From IMG/VR virus record IMGVR_UViG_3300044712_001935, positions 1 to 43,125 of that record: a stretch of DNA of 43,125 bases. One strand, given 5' to 3'. This DNA is from a virus. The translations under genes and the position numbers were made by a program. Positions 30,411-39,254 of the stretch are shown here, one piece after another. The notes beneath the pieces are model-generated. The model was not told the DNA's origin, did not search any database, and saw only the letters and a list, made by a program, of their open reading frames with translations. Within the stretch, counting starts at the first letter, position 1. Each line of letters opens with the position of its first letter.

Positions 30411-32117
30411 CTAGTCCTTCAAGGCGAGCCGAAGGACCATGGCCCGGCGGGCGTTCTGGTCGGGGGCAGGGGTGGGGGCGTTGGGATCCTGGGTCGGATC
30501 AGTGCCGGCGGGCAGGGCCGGGGTCGGGGCAGGTGCGGCCTTGCCGGGGAGCACGATGCCGGCGCGCTCCTGCCGCCGGAGTTCGTAGGAGCGGCGGTCC
30601 GTGTTCGTCTCGTAGTCGCCATTGCCCAGGCGCAGGGTCTGCTCGGTGGCAGTGGTGAGGTTGTAGTCGAGCATTTCCTGCGCGGCCACGACCTCCTTGA
30701 GGGGGTCGAGGATGGGCGGGTTGTCGCCGATCCACTTGGCGGCGACATAGGCCGCGCGCAGGAGGGGGTTGCGGAAGAAGCCGGGCGCCTTGATGCGGCC
30801 CCTGGCGACCTCCTCAGCCATCCAGGCCTCGTAGATGGGCTGACAGAAGTTCGGGGCGAGCAGGTTCTCCCGCTCGACCGTGACGAACTTCCAGTACTGC
30901 AGCAGGGCTCCGCGGGCCGCCGTGTAGCTGCTCTCGAACTTCTTCAGCAGCACTTCGGGCGGGATCTGGAGCCGCATGGCGATCTGGCCCAGCAGGCTCT
31001 TCCAGAAGGGGTCGAAGGCCGCATTGGGGCGGGTGGGCTGGACGTTGATGATTTTTTCGCCAGGGTTGGCTTCCGCAACGATCGCCGGACCGAGGTTGAC
31101 GAAGCCTTGGCCGGAGGAGTCCTTCTTGAGGGCCCCACCAAGGGGGCCTGGGCCGGTGCCATTTTTCTCGATGACTACTGCGAAGAAACTGGTGATGACG
31201 GACGCGGCGAGTTCAGCATCGCTCAGCCGGCTCAACTGCTTGAGGGTGGTGATGACGGGGGCGAGCAGGGGGTAGCCGCGGCGCAGGTCGAGGCGGTTTT
31301 CGTGCATGAGAGGAAGCACCTGGCGCTGGCCGTCGGCATCCCAGGCATCCATGGGGAAGAAGTCGGAGCGCGAGAGGCCCAGCAGGCCCGAGGCAGGGTG
31401 CCGCTTGCAGAACCAGTATTTGGTAAAGCCTCCGAACTGATCGACCTCTATGCCCTGGGAGATCTGCCCGCCCCCTGTGAGGGATTGGCCGTCTCTGAAT
31501 CCGGGGGGGGTGAGGAGGCGGTCACCCTCTACCATCTGGAACTTGAGCGACCATGTGGTGCCGGGATGGCGCTTGCGCGGCATGAGGGTGTAGAGGTCGC
31601 CCCGGCTGCAGACGGTCCGAAAGGCCACACTCTGGGCCTGGTAGAAGTTCCGGCGGCGGTTGAAGTCGCACTCCCGGGCGTCTCCGGCGAAGAGGTTGAA
31701 GCGCTCCTTGACGACCTCGGCCCACTCGACGGTCTGGTCCTGGGACCAGTCCAGGAGGCGCTTCGCGGGTTCGGGATGCAAGCTGAGGCCGGTGCCGACC
31801 ACGCTGAGGACCTGCTCCTCGATGGCCCCACCAGCGAGCGCGTCGTTGCGCTCCAGGTCGGAGGACCTGGCCAGCAGCCAGGGGCGGTCGAAGCGCTGCT
31901 CGTCATCAGCACTTCCCGCCATCGGGTTCCAGTTGGCGAGGATGGGGTCGGACCGTAGGCCGCCGGACCAGGATCCGCCGCCCATGGCGAAGAGAGCGGC
32001 GCGATCCTCCAGCCTGCGACGGCCCCAGCCGGGGGAGAGGCGCGTGATGAACCGGTCCAGCCCGTTGGGCTGGATTCCCTTCTGAAGCTCGGCCAGCAGT
32101 TCCCGGGAGTCGATCAC
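30411..32117 (-). CDS. Portal protein (lambda gpB family)
   Basis: The 568-aa protein begins with GTG, overlapping gpW by four bases. Typical lambda-type portal sequences include RSSDLERNDALAGGAIEEQVLSVVGTGLSLHPEP, RLQIPPEVLLKKFESSYTAARGALLQYWK and the C-terminal Pro-rich tail. The portal is a dodecamer at the head vertex through which DNA is packaged. It is placed between gpW and the protease, as in lambda. Confidence 0.92.
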   Translation of the reverse strand: MIDSRELLAELQKGIQPNGLDRFITRLSPGWGRRRLEDRAALFAMGGGSWSGGLRSDPILANWNPMAGSADDEQRFDRPWLLARSSDLERNDALAGGAIEEQVLSVVGTGLSLHPEPAKRLLDWSQDQTVEWAEVVKERFNLFAGDARECDFNRRRNFYQAQSVAFRTVCSRGDLYTLMPRKRHPGTTWSLKFQMVEGDRLLTPPGFRDGQSLTGGGQISQGIEVDQFGGFTKYWFCKRHPASGLLGLSRSDFFPMDAWDADGQRQVLPLMHENRLDLRRGYPLLAPVITTLKQLSRLSDAELAASVITSFFAVVIEKNGTGPGPLGGALKKDSSGQGFVNLGPAIVAEANPGEKIINVQPTRPNAAFDPFWKSLLGQIAMRLQIPPEVLLKKFESSYTAARGALLQYWKFVTVERENLLAPNFCQPIYEAWMAEEVARGRIKAPGFFRNPLLRAAYVAAKWIGDNPPILDPLKEVVAAQEMLDYNLTTATEQTLRLGNGDYETNTDRRSYELRRQERAGIVLPGKAAPAPTPALPAGTDPTQDPNAPTPAPDQNARRAMVLRLALKD

Positions 32118-32338
32118 CGGGGCACCCCGGTGTAGAGGCGGCTGCCCCCGCTGGCCTGGCCCTTGAGGTCGGCTACTGTCCGCTCGAGTTCCTTAATGGC
32201 GGCGCGGATCTCGGGCAGGTCAGCCTTTTTCCACCGCCGGCCTGCGACCTGACCTTCCTGGCCACCCGAAAGGACAGCGGTTTCCGCCTGGATGTAGAGA
32301 TCCAGACGCGCCTGGGCCGTTTCGAGGTCGGTCGCCAT
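32114..32338 (-). CDS. gpW-like head-tail joining protein
   Basis: The 74-aa protein MATDLETAQARLDLYIQAETAVLSGGQEGQVAGRRWKKADLPEIRAAIKELERTVADLK matches the small helical/beta gpW family, which closes the head connector after packaging. The lambda-type order terL-W-portal is kept. The stop overlaps the portal start. Confidence 0.82.
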   Translation of the reverse strand: MATDLETAQARLDLYIQAETAVLSGGQEGQVAGRRWKKADLPEIRAAIKELERTVADLKGQASGGSRLYTGVPR

Positions 32339-32393
32339 GGCCCAAGAGTCGGGCGGAAGCCGAAACCAGTTTGGAACCTTCGGCGGGACAAAG

Positions 32394-34322
32394 TTACCGC
32401 CATGCCCCGTTGCTCAGGATACGCCGGCCGCCGGGCTGGTTGTAGGTGACCTGCTCGACCGCCTGAGAGGCGGTCTGGGCCAGGGCCTCGAGGTGGGCGC
32501 GGCCGTCCGGGCCGCCGAGGTGGGGGGCGAGGATCTTGGTGATGGCCCACCAGCAGGAGTAGGCGTAGCTCCAGAGGTCGAGCGCTTCGTTGCGGGCCCG
32601 GGTCTGGACCCACTTGAAGGAGGTTTTCCGGGTCTTGGTGTCGGTGACAGGCATCCGCTTCTCGGAGCCGAGCTGCTCGTGGTACTCGTGGCTGGCCCAA
32701 GCCGGGATGTGGATGGACTTGGGGGCGTTCGCATCCAGGGCCATGCGGGAGAAGAAGACGCGCTTGGTGTCGTCGGTGCTGGTGTTGAATACCCGCTGGG
32801 TGTGCTTCCGGCTGCTGGACTCCTCACACCAACCCTTCGAGGCCAGGTTTTCGACACCCATCTGGGGGAAAACCCACCGGTCGGCCCGGCCGGCGCAGAA
32901 GTTGAAGACCGCATCGCGCGTGTTGCCGTCGCGAGCGTCGATGAAGACGATGTGGGGGGTCATCTGGGCGCCGTTCTGGTGGCGCCAGCCGAAGAGGAGC
33001 CAGGCGTCGAGGTCATCCCAGACGTTCTGCTCCTGGGGATTCCCGGTGAACACCTGGAAATCCACCAGGTAGGCCCGCTCATCCGGGGTGAAGCCGACGA
33101 CCTGGGCCTCGAGGCGGCCTTGGGCGGCGGTCTGCACGTCCACCTGCACGGCCAGGATGGCCACACCATCGGGCACCACGGCCCGAGGGCGGTCCTCCTG
33201 CTCGGCGCGCCGGCGGGTCTCATCGGGATCCACCGATTCACCGGGGGCGCTGTAGGTCTCGGCCAGGTTGAGGTTGATGAAGGCCTTCAGCTCCAGCTGG
33301 TCGCCCTGGGCATCCACCCACTCCTGGGCCAGCTTGGCCCAGTGGCCGAGGAACATGGCGTAGAGGCCGTTGGCATGGTAGCCCTTCACGGCGGTCACAC
33401 CCGGGCGGCGGTGGTGCCAATGCCCGGCCTCCATCATGGGCACCTTCCAGCGTTCCTCGATCTTGTGGCCGCAGCGGATGCAGAGCCAGTACACGCTATC
33501 GGGGATGACCTGGTTGTCCTTGTCCTTCTCGTAACGCAGCAGGTACTCGGTGGGATTGGCCGGGTTCCGCCAGAGGAAGGGCTCCATGGCGTTGCAGCTA
33601 GGGCAGGGATTGAGGTAGATGCCCTGGGAGCTGCGGTTGTAGGCCTTCTCGATGCGGGAGATGCCAGAGGGCATTCCTGGGGTGCTGCCGATGAGGATTC
33701 GCGCGTCGAAGAACTCGTCCATGCGGCGGCGGACGATCTTATCGGGATCGCCTTCGTCGGAGACATCGTTCTTGTAGCCGTCGGCCTCGTCCTCGATGAC
33801 GAACCGGGCACGGGTAGACCGGAGCTCGCGAGGGTTGCCCGCGGATGCCACAAAGAAGCTGCCTCCGTTGCTGAAGCGCTTATATCGGGTGGTGCTTCCG
33901 GAACCCTTCGAGGTACTCATCCGGAGGCGGCGGTCCAGTTCAGGAGTGGAGTCGATCATCTCCTCGAGGCGGTCCTTGCAATACTGCTCGGCGGTGTCGC
34001 GGCTGGGCTGCAGCATGAGCATGGCCATACCGTGAAGGCTGATGCCCCAGCCGAGGGTGTTATTGCAGATCTCGGACCAGCCCAAGCGGGTGGACTTCTT
34101 GAAGACGACCTCGCGCACTTCGGGGTCGCAGCAGCTGGCTTGGATCTCCCGCTGGATGGGATCGGCCACCCACTGGCCAGGCCGGCCGGAGTTGGAGGGG
34201 AGCACCCGGTGGGTGGTGGCCCATTCCTCGATGCTGATGTCGGCAGGGGGCGCCCAGTGGTGGCGGAGGCGGGTCTGGGCTTCTTCGAGTTCGCGGAGGG
34301 CGGTGGGGTGGGAGGAGATCAT
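32394..34322 (-). CDS. Terminase large subunit (GpA family)
   Basis: The 642-aa protein has an N-terminal ATPase with a Walker A-like KKSTRLGWSE (about residues 75-84) and Walker B VIEDEAD (175-181). It also has a Cys-pair zinc segment (NPCPSCNAMEPF...WLCIRCGHKIEE, about 240-290) and a C-terminal nuclease region with acidic clusters (LAVQVDVQT, IVFIDARDG). GpA-family terminases cut at specific sites. The stop precedes gpW by 55 bp. It is coupled to the 69-aa gene upstream. Confidence 0.93.
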   Translation of the reverse strand: MISSHPTALRELEEAQTRLRHHWAPPADISIEEWATTHRVLPSNSGRPGQWVADPIQREIQASCCDPEVREVVFKKSTRLGWSEICNNTLGWGISLHGMAMLMLQPSRDTAEQYCKDRLEEMIDSTPELDRRLRMSTSKGSGSTTRYKRFSNGGSFFVASAGNPRELRSTRARFVIEDEADGYKNDVSDEGDPDKIVRRRMDEFFDARILIGSTPGMPSGISRIEKAYNRSSQGIYLNPCPSCNAMEPFLWRNPANPTEYLLRYEKDKDNQVIPDSVYWLCIRCGHKIEERWKVPMMEAGHWHHRRPGVTAVKGYHANGLYAMFLGHWAKLAQEWVDAQGDQLELKAFINLNLAETYSAPGESVDPDETRRRAEQEDRPRAVVPDGVAILAVQVDVQTAAQGRLEAQVVGFTPDERAYLVDFQVFTGNPQEQNVWDDLDAWLLFGWRHQNGAQMTPHIVFIDARDGNTRDAVFNFCAGRADRWVFPQMGVENLASKGWCEESSSRKHTQRVFNTSTDDTKRVFFSRMALDANAPKSIHIPAWASHEYHEQLGSEKRMPVTDTKTRKTSFKWVQTRARNEALDLWSYAYSCWWAITKILAPHLGGPDGRAHLEALAQTASQAVEQVTYNQPGGRRILSNGAWR

Positions 34323-34528
34323 GCGGAGACCCCCAGTTCGCGCAGCAGCCTCTCCTCCGCTTGCGCTCGGGTCTGCCCGAACTGGAACCAGACATACGCC
34401 CCAGGCTCATCCACCGGATCCCTCCCGAGGATCGGCCCCATCTTGGCCCAGGCCACAAAGCCGCCGCTCTTACCTTCGGCGGAGGCGAGGTGGAAGGGGG
34501 GGGCGTGGCGCTTCTCGATGTTCTTCAT
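34319..34528 (-). CDS. Small protein between TerS and TerL (69 aa)
   Basis: The ATG overlaps the terminase small-subunit stop (ATGA) and gives MKNIEKRHAPPFHLASAEGKSGGFVAWAKMGPILGRDPVDEPGAYVWFQFGQ. The C-terminal end overlaps the TerL start by four bases. It may be a terminase accessory protein, but no family was recognised. Coupling on both sides is the main support. Confidence 0.6.
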   Translation of the reverse strand: MKNIEKRHAPPFHLASAEGKSGGFVAWAKMGPILGRDPVDEPGAYVWFQFGQTRAQAEERLLRELGVSA

Positions 34529-34965
34529 GCCGACACCTCGTCTTCGACTAGGGCCCGCAGCGAGCGTTTGATCTCGGATCCGCACTTGGCTGCAGCTTCG
34601 GCACCGATGGTTGGCCGGAGCCTGGCCTCGATGGCGAGGAGCTCGTGCCGTGCCGGGTTGATGAGGGCGGTCATGGCCTGCTCGTAGTCCGCCACCGTCA
34701 GGATCTGCTTCCGCTTCTCGGCCAGCTCGAGCTCGGCGATCTCGGCCTTGGCTGTGTCGTAGCGCTCGCGGCCGGTGACCTGGCCATCGGCCCGCGTGGT
34801 GCCGGCAGACAGCTTCTCCTGGAGGAACTTCACGTACCAACGGAGGCAGGCCACCTCGTCGTAATCGCCCCGGGCAACCTTCGGGAAACCGGGCTCTTTC
34901 GCAAGCTGCTGGACCCGGCGAGGGGTGAGCCCAAAACTGTCTGCAATTCGTTGAATCCCTGCCAT
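34525..34965 (-). CDS. Terminase small subunit (Nu1-like)
   Basis: The 146-aa protein starts MAGIQRIADSFGLTPRRVQQLAKEPGFPKVARGDYDEVACLRWYVKFLQEKL: a winged helix of the Nu1 type (ADSFGLTPRRVQQLAKEPGFPK, residues 7-28), then a coiled-coil (TAKAEIAELELAEKRKQILTVADYEQAM). Nu1 binds the cos site and directs TerL. It is located directly upstream of terL. Confidence 0.86.
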   Translation of the reverse strand: MAGIQRIADSFGLTPRRVQQLAKEPGFPKVARGDYDEVACLRWYVKFLQEKLSAGTTRADGQVTGRERYDTAKAEIAELELAEKRKQILTVADYEQAMTALINPARHELLAIEARLRPTIGAEAAAKCGSEIKRSLRALVEDEVSA

Positions 34966-35314
34966 GTTGCGCTCGGTTCCTTGGGTCTGGCGGTCATTAA
35001 AGGATCGGGGCTTATACTGCTATTGCAATAAACGGATACTACTGTTGAATGGACAAAGCGAAATGGGCCCACAGAGCCCTACGCACTGACCGGTTCGGGG
35101 TCCGAATTACCCGCGAGGCCCACCCCCCCGGGAAGGACCCGTGAAGCCTGGCAGCCGTGGAGGTATCCCTAACCCGTGCAGATGTTGCACCCAGCACCAG
35201 GGCAGAGGACGCACTGATGTGACGCGACGCGGCATGGAATTCAACTCGGGTGCTTCTCGTTTTCTTCTGAAGCACTACCACGCTTAGTTTGCTGATCCTC
35301 TGTTGGCGCATGTC
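34966..35314. other. Noncoding region upstream of terminase (late promoter / cos candidate)
   Basis: No gene is supported in 349 bp. It carries a short AT-rich stretch with TATAAG on the minus strand (complement of 35011-35016) and the dyad TATTGCAATA (35021-35030), which would make a weak late promoter before terS. At 35094-35106 a perfect TTCGG-GGT-CCGAA hairpin sits in a GC-rich area. A cos site recognised by Nu1/GpA-type terminase normally lies near here; I cannot place its ends. Confidence 0.45.
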
Positions 35315-36400
35315 TCAGGCCCCCTCTGCCGCACTTTTGCGGCTGGTCAATCGAGCCTTCGAGGCTGCCCCCTTCTGTGCCTGGGCAATGCGCCCCAGGT
35401 CCACACCCAGGTAGACGGCTGTGGTGCGGATGTCCGCATGCCCCAAGGCCGCCTGGATGTCCTGGATGCTGGCCCCGTTCTCACTCATCCACGTGGCGAA
35501 GGTCGCCCGAAGGCGGTGGGGAACCAGGCGCGGCACATCGACCGCCCGGCAGGCAGCCTCGAAGACTCGCTTCACCCGCCCGGGTGTGACCAACGCGCCG
35601 GCCATGGTGGGTGCCATCCATCCGCAGGGCTGGGCCGCGGCCTTCAGATCCTCAAGAATCCAAGGTGGGATGGGCACAACCCTAGGTTCCTGGCTCTTCG
35701 TCTCGCCCACGGTGTAGACCTCGCGTTCCAGATCCACCCATTCCCAGCGGGCGGCCCTCGCTTCACCACCCCTCAATCCCAGGCCGATCATCAGGCGTAG
35801 CACCATGCCGATACTCGGCTCATGCTCGGTGAGCGCGTCCACCTCGGCCAGCCAATCCTCGGCCTTGGCGGTCGGGATGAGCAACTTCGGGCGCTTCTTC
35901 GGCTTCAGTTCCTTCAGGGTGAAGGGCATGGCCCGGATCATGCCGCGGCCGATGGCCCACTTGCAGATGATGCGGATGTAGGTCAGCCACTGATTGGCCA
36001 TGGAGATGGCGTGGGTCTTCAGGAAGACCCCGCGCTCATCTTGTAGCTCCTTGTTCGTCAACCCGGTGAGCTTGAGGGCGGCCAAGTGCCCCAGGTGCAG
36101 CCTGCCGCAGCGTTCCATGTTGGCCAGGTGGCTGGCGCTCTTCGACAGCACGTGGTCAGGGTGATTCACCCATTGCACGAAGGCCTCCCCCAGGGTGGGT
36201 TCGGGCTCCTCCCCACGCGACCGCATGAGGGCCTTCTCGTATTTATCCAGCGCCACCCGCTCGGCCTTCGCCGAGTTGCGGAGTGGCTCCTTGGTGGTGC
36301 GAGTCCAGCGCTGCTTGGCGATCTGAAATTCAAAGTACCAGAAGCTCCCCCTGGGGAACATGGTCACTGGGCCACAGCGGTAGCGCCGCTCGGTCACCAT
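35315..36400 (-). CDS. Second tyrosine recombinase (phage integrase family)
   Basis: The 361-aa protein has the full catalytic set: Arg210 (IGLGLRGGEARAARWEWVDLE), Lys235 (TKSQEP), His295 and Arg298 (VPHRLRATFATW), His321 (ALGHADI) and nucleophile Tyr330 (TTAVYLGV). It lacks the extra domain that defines integron integrases, so it is not IntI. It lies away from attP and is coupled by a seven-base overlap to the gene upstream at the end of the replication block. It may be an alternative integrase or dimer resolvase. Confidence 0.88.
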   Translation of the reverse strand: MVTERRYRCGPVTMFPRGSFWYFEFQIAKQRWTRTTKEPLRNSAKAERVALDKYEKALMRSRGEEPEPTLGEAFVQWVNHPDHVLSKSASHLANMERCGRLHLGHLAALKLTGLTNKELQDERGVFLKTHAISMANQWLTYIRIICKWAIGRGMIRAMPFTLKELKPKKRPKLLIPTAKAEDWLAEVDALTEHEPSIGMVLRLMIGLGLRGGEARAARWEWVDLEREVYTVGETKSQEPRVVPIPPWILEDLKAAAQPCGWMAPTMAGALVTPGRVKRVFEAACRAVDVPRLVPHRLRATFATWMSENGASIQDIQAALGHADIRTTAVYLGVDLGRIAQAQKGAASKARLTSRKSAAEGA

Positions 36401-37158
36401 GACTTCACCTTGGCGATCATCCGGCGCAGGGCCTCCTGGAAGTGGATCTCGAACCGCTCATGGAACACCCGGTCGATTGTTTCCTTGAAGTTCAGGGTCT
36501 TGGCGTAGCGCGCTCGTTTGGGGGTGAACTTCAGGATCTGGGCCACCTGCTTCTGTCCGCGTCCCTTACGGGTATAGACTCCCAGCGGGGTCTTGGTCTT
36601 CACGCTGTAGAGCACGAAGAACTCGGCCTGAGGCCTCTTGGAGGCCGCCGCCCTGGCCATACTCGCGTTGGTGCGGTTCATCTGGTGGCCGATCTCCCGG
36701 AACGCCTTCAGGCCCGAGAGGATCTGCACCATGCGGGCGCCACCGCCGCGGAGGTTGCCGTACTGGTCGAGGGGCGCGTCGTCACCGGGCTCGATCTGCC
36801 AGCCCGGAGGCAGGATGTTCTTGGCCCGCAGCAGGTTCTCCGAGCGCTTGTTCGCGCGATACCCGCCGGTGAACATGGCGCGCAGGTACTTCGAGGGCGG
36901 GGTTCCCTTGGAGGCCTCGTCCTGGATGTAGACCCACGCCTCGGCCCCCTTCGATTCAGGCACCGGCATGGTGCGCGCTGCCCGCTTTGTCAGGGGCGTC
37001 GGCCGATCGACCTTCTCATCGATTTCGGCCTGGACGGCCACCCTGGCATCCTTCGCCGTCCACTGGACAGCCATGTTGGCGGCGTATTTGAGCCCCTTGG
37101 CCCTGATGTTCTTCAACTTCTCCATGAGGCCCCTGGCCTCCCAGCCAAGCCAGATCAT
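36394..37158 (-). CDS. Hypothetical protein (254 aa), between replication and recombinase genes
   Basis: MIWLGWEARGLMEKLKNIRAKGLKYAANMAVQWTAKDARVAVQAEIDEKVDRPTPLTKRA is basic and helical in the first half. The rest holds VYIQDEASKGTPPSKYLRAMFTGGYRANKRSENLLRAKNILPPGWQIEPGDDAPLDQYGN and a basic C terminus. The pattern recalls small phage minor virion proteins, but I cannot name the family. The ATG follows GAGAGGAAA, overlaps the upstream stop (ATGA), and the stop overlaps the recombinase start. Confidence 0.65.
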   Translation of the reverse strand: MIWLGWEARGLMEKLKNIRAKGLKYAANMAVQWTAKDARVAVQAEIDEKVDRPTPLTKRAARTMPVPESKGAEAWVYIQDEASKGTPPSKYLRAMFTGGYRANKRSENLLRAKNILPPGWQIEPGDDAPLDQYGNLRGGGARMVQILSGLKAFREIGHQMNRTNASMARAAASKRPQAEFFVLYSVKTKTPLGVYTRKGRGQKQVAQILKFTPKRARYAKTLNFKETIDRVFHERFEIHFQEALRRMIAKVKSW

Positions 37159-37526
37159 GGTTTCCTCTCCCGCAGCTTCCTGGTCACCACCGCCTGCACG
37201 GCCGCCTTCCTGCGGTTGCCGTACCAGAGTTTCTTCAGGTAGGCGGCGTTCACCCCGACCTCGATCTCGATGGCCCGGAAAACCGCCTGCATGGGCAGCG
37301 CCGGGAAGGTGCGACTCACCATCTCCATCCGCCAGCGCAGCTCGTTGTCGTTGAGGTAGATCTCTAGCACCTCGGCGAAGGTCTCCATGATCGTGCGCTT
37401 GAGGTTCTCGGCCTCGCGCGGGTCCAGCAGGGGGCGGATCTGGGCGCGGTGGATCGTCTCCCGCAGGCCCGGCACCTGGGCCAGGTCGGTGGATGAACCC
37501 CAGGTGTTCCAGTTCACATTGCTCAA
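37155..37526 (-). CDS. Hypothetical replication-region protein (123 aa)
   Basis: A TTG start with a GGGGGTGAGG Shine-Dalgarno overlaps the loader gene's stop (TTGA). MSNVNWNTWGSSTDLAQVPGLRETIHRAQIRPLLDPREAENLKRTIMETFAEVLEIYLND is helical. A basic C terminus (KKLWYGNRRKAAVQAVVTRKLRERKP) suggests nucleic-acid contact. No family was recognised. Confidence 0.6.
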   Translation of the reverse strand: MSNVNWNTWGSSTDLAQVPGLRETIHRAQIRPLLDPREAENLKRTIMETFAEVLEIYLNDNELRWRMEMVSRTFPALPMQAVFRAIEIEVGVNAAYLKKLWYGNRRKAAVQAVVTRKLRERKP

Positions 37527-38158
37527 GCCTCACCCCCGCTCGCCATCGGCAGCAGCCGCATATCTTCACCCTCGGTGGCCATGGGCGGCCAGGTGCCGAG
37601 GATCCGGCTCACCAGGGCGTGGTGGTAGAAGCCCTCCAGCGCTTCCTTGGATTCCAGGTTGCTCGTCCAGATCACCGGGCGGCGCTGGCGGTAGCGGGTG
37701 TCCAGCACCTGCTCCAGCACGGCCCGCGCCGGGTCCTTCGCACCCTCGAAGCGCTCCCGGCCCAGGTCATCCAGCACCAGCATGGGGATGTCCTCCCACC
37801 AGGCCGTGAAGCGGGCGACCCAGACATCATCGAAGCGCCGCCGGTGCAGATCCTCCACCTGGTCGTGCCAGTTCACCCAGGCCAGCCGGGCGTCCCTGGC
37901 GATGTCGCCATCCACCCACAGCAGTTCGGCCCGGTTCGGGTCCGGCTGCCGCCGCACGATCTCCTCGACGTACCGGGCCACGTAGTGCGCCACGGTCCAG
38001 GTCTTGCCGGTCCCGGGCGGGCCCACCAGGCCGAAGCCCCTGGGCTGCGGTGGCACCTCCATCAGCGGCCGGTGGGCCAGGGCGCCGATCTCCGCGGGGG
38101 CAAGGCCCGCCTTCTCCAGCAGGGCCAAGGTGCGGGGGTGGAACTGAGGCTTGGTCAT
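37523..38158 (-). CDS. DnaC-like AAA+ helicase loader
   Basis: The 211-aa protein has a Walker A GLVGPPGTGKTW (residues 43-54), Walker B IPMLVLDDLG (about 124-133) and a sensor I-like VIWTSNLES (162-170). DnaC/IstB-type loaders place the replicative helicase at an origin, here with the initiator encoded next to it. It overlaps both flanking genes by four bases. Confidence 0.88.
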   Translation of the reverse strand: MTKPQFHPRTLALLEKAGLAPAEIGALAHRPLMEVPPQPRGFGLVGPPGTGKTWTVAHYVARYVEEIVRRQPDPNRAELLWVDGDIARDARLAWVNWHDQVEDLHRRRFDDVWVARFTAWWEDIPMLVLDDLGRERFEGAKDPARAVLEQVLDTRYRQRRPVIWTSNLESKEALEGFYHHALVSRILGTWPPMATEGEDMRLLPMASGGEA

Positions 38159-39015
38159 GTCGGATCACCTGTGCGCAGCAGTTTCGGGATGGCGAAGGAG
38201 GCGGAGGGCGCGCCGCCTGGGCGCAGCGGCAGCACCCTCGGCGGGCTGGCCCGGGAGCCGCCGTGGCTGTTCTGGGCCTTCTCCAGCCATCCCATGACGA
38301 AGCGGCCCATACCCCTGGCGGTCTTCCGCCGCTTGTCGTTCACCTGCAGCCAGAGGAGCATCTTCCTGGCTTCAGTCATGGGGTCCACCCCGGGGAAGGC
38401 CTCACCCCACTGGCGCAGCATCCCCTCCGTGACCGGCCAGGATTTCCCATCAGACCCAGCGCAGGGCAACTCCAGCACCACCGGCGTGGAGTCGGACTTG
38501 CCCGGCTCCGCGCAAGCTTTTAAGGGTGCGGGTGCGGGTGCGGGTGCGGGAGTGACGTTCACTTGCTGCTTTTTGCTGCTCGTTTGCTGCTCGTTTGCTG
38601 CTCGTTTGCTGCTCGTTTGCTTGCCGCCCTTGCTCCCGGCCTCGGCCCGGATGGCCGAAAGGGTCTGCCCCTTGGCCCGGCGATCGGCCTCCCGAAGCAT
38701 CCGGGTGGCCACGTAGCGGGGGGCATGGTCGTAGAAGTCATGGCAGCGGTAGAGGCCCGGGCGGCCCGGGACCTCTTCGATGTAGCCGGACTCCCCCTCA
38801 CCCCCAGCATTCAGAAGGGCCTGGCACAGCTCCCCAGGCTTCCCGGGCCACTCCGCCAGTGCCTCGACGCTGGTTGAGTCACCCAGGTAGTCATCCCCGT
38901 TGATGCAGCACTTCTCCCAGATGAGTTCCAGGCACCCGAGGGCGAGGGGTGCGCAGCCCAGCAGGAACTTCAGCCGGACGAACTTGCGGTGTCCAGTGGC
39001 ACCAGGCCGAGCCAT
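38155..39015 (-). CDS. Phage replication initiator (O/DnaD-like), contains iterons
   Basis: ATG with GGGAGGG, overlapping the upstream stop, gives 286 aa. The first 110 residues resemble a winged-helix initiator (KFVRLKFLLGCAPLALGCLELIWEKCCINGDDYLGDSTSVEALAEWPGKPGELCQALLNAGGE...). A low-complexity linker follows (KQTSSKRAANEQQTSSKKQQVN, then AP repeats), and a C-terminal domain that may bind the loader (EGMLRQWGEAFPGVDPMTEARKMLLWLQVNDKRRKTARGMGRFVMGWLEKA). Four 11-bp direct repeats lie inside the gene, as in lambda O. Confidence 0.75.
   Translation of the reverse strand: MARPGATGHRKFVRLKFLLGCAPLALGCLELIWEKCCINGDDYLGDSTSVEALAEWPGKPGELCQALLNAGGEGESGYIEEVPGRPGLYRCHDFYDHAPRYVATRMLREADRRAKGQTLSAIRAEAGSKGGKQTSSKRAANEQQTSSKKQQVNVTPAPAPAPAPLKACAEPGKSDSTPVVLELPCAGSDGKSWPVTEGMLRQWGEAFPGVDPMTEARKMLLWLQVNDKRRKTARGMGRFVMGWLEKAQNSHGGSRASPPRVLPLRPGGAPSASFAIPKLLRTGDPT
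38525..38618. repeat. Iterons and hexamer repeats: candidate origin of replication
   Basis: Four perfect copies of GCTGCTCGTTT (11 bp) lie head to tail at 38575-38618. Just before, GGGTGC repeats about four times near 38525-38550. The 11-bp period is close to one helical turn, which is the usual spacing for initiator binding, and is not a multiple of three, so it is not simply protein repetition. Lambda O carries its origin iterons inside the gene in this way. Confidence 0.7.
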
Positions 39016-39254
39016 CACGCCCTCCCGTCGATGAGGGCCAGACGCTCAGCCTCTTCTCTTTTGGCGGCCTCGAAACGGGCCCGCGCCATGGGCAGAGCGC
39101 TCCTGGCCGCCTTTTTGAGCTTGCGAGGCGTGCGCTGTGGCCATTTGGGATAGGCCAGCTGCTCAAGAACCGAGAGGACGAGTTGCTTGGCCACGAGGCG
39201 CTGGATCGTGTGAACCACCATGGCGAAAGGAGAAGGGCTTTTCTGGGTATCCAT
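39015..39254 (-). CDS. Hypothetical protein (79 aa) before initiator
   Basis: An ATG after GAGGGGG overlaps the DUF3850 stop (TGATG). The protein MDTQKSPSPFAMVVHTIQRLVAKQLVLSVLEQLAYPKWPQ... is basic and helical, with a K/R-rich centre (RTPRKLKKAARSALPMARARFEAAKREEAERL). It could be a nucleic-acid binding protein; this is only a composition-based guess. Confidence 0.6.
   Translation of the reverse strand: MDTQKSPSPFAMVVHTIQRLVAKQLVLSVLEQLAYPKWPQRTPRKLKKAARSALPMARARFEAAKREEAERLALIDGRA

Noticed and set aside
35039-35311. 90-aa minus-strand frame upstream of terS
   Set aside because: No good ribosome site, a sequence pattern (VIRTPNRS) reminiscent of translated structured-RNA or noncoding DNA, and no coupling to neighbours; treated as noncoding.
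35315-36400. Second recombinase as an integron integrase
   Set aside because: The region between the catalytic Lys and the HxLR motif lacks the extra helix of IntI proteins, so it looks like an ordinary phage integrase.
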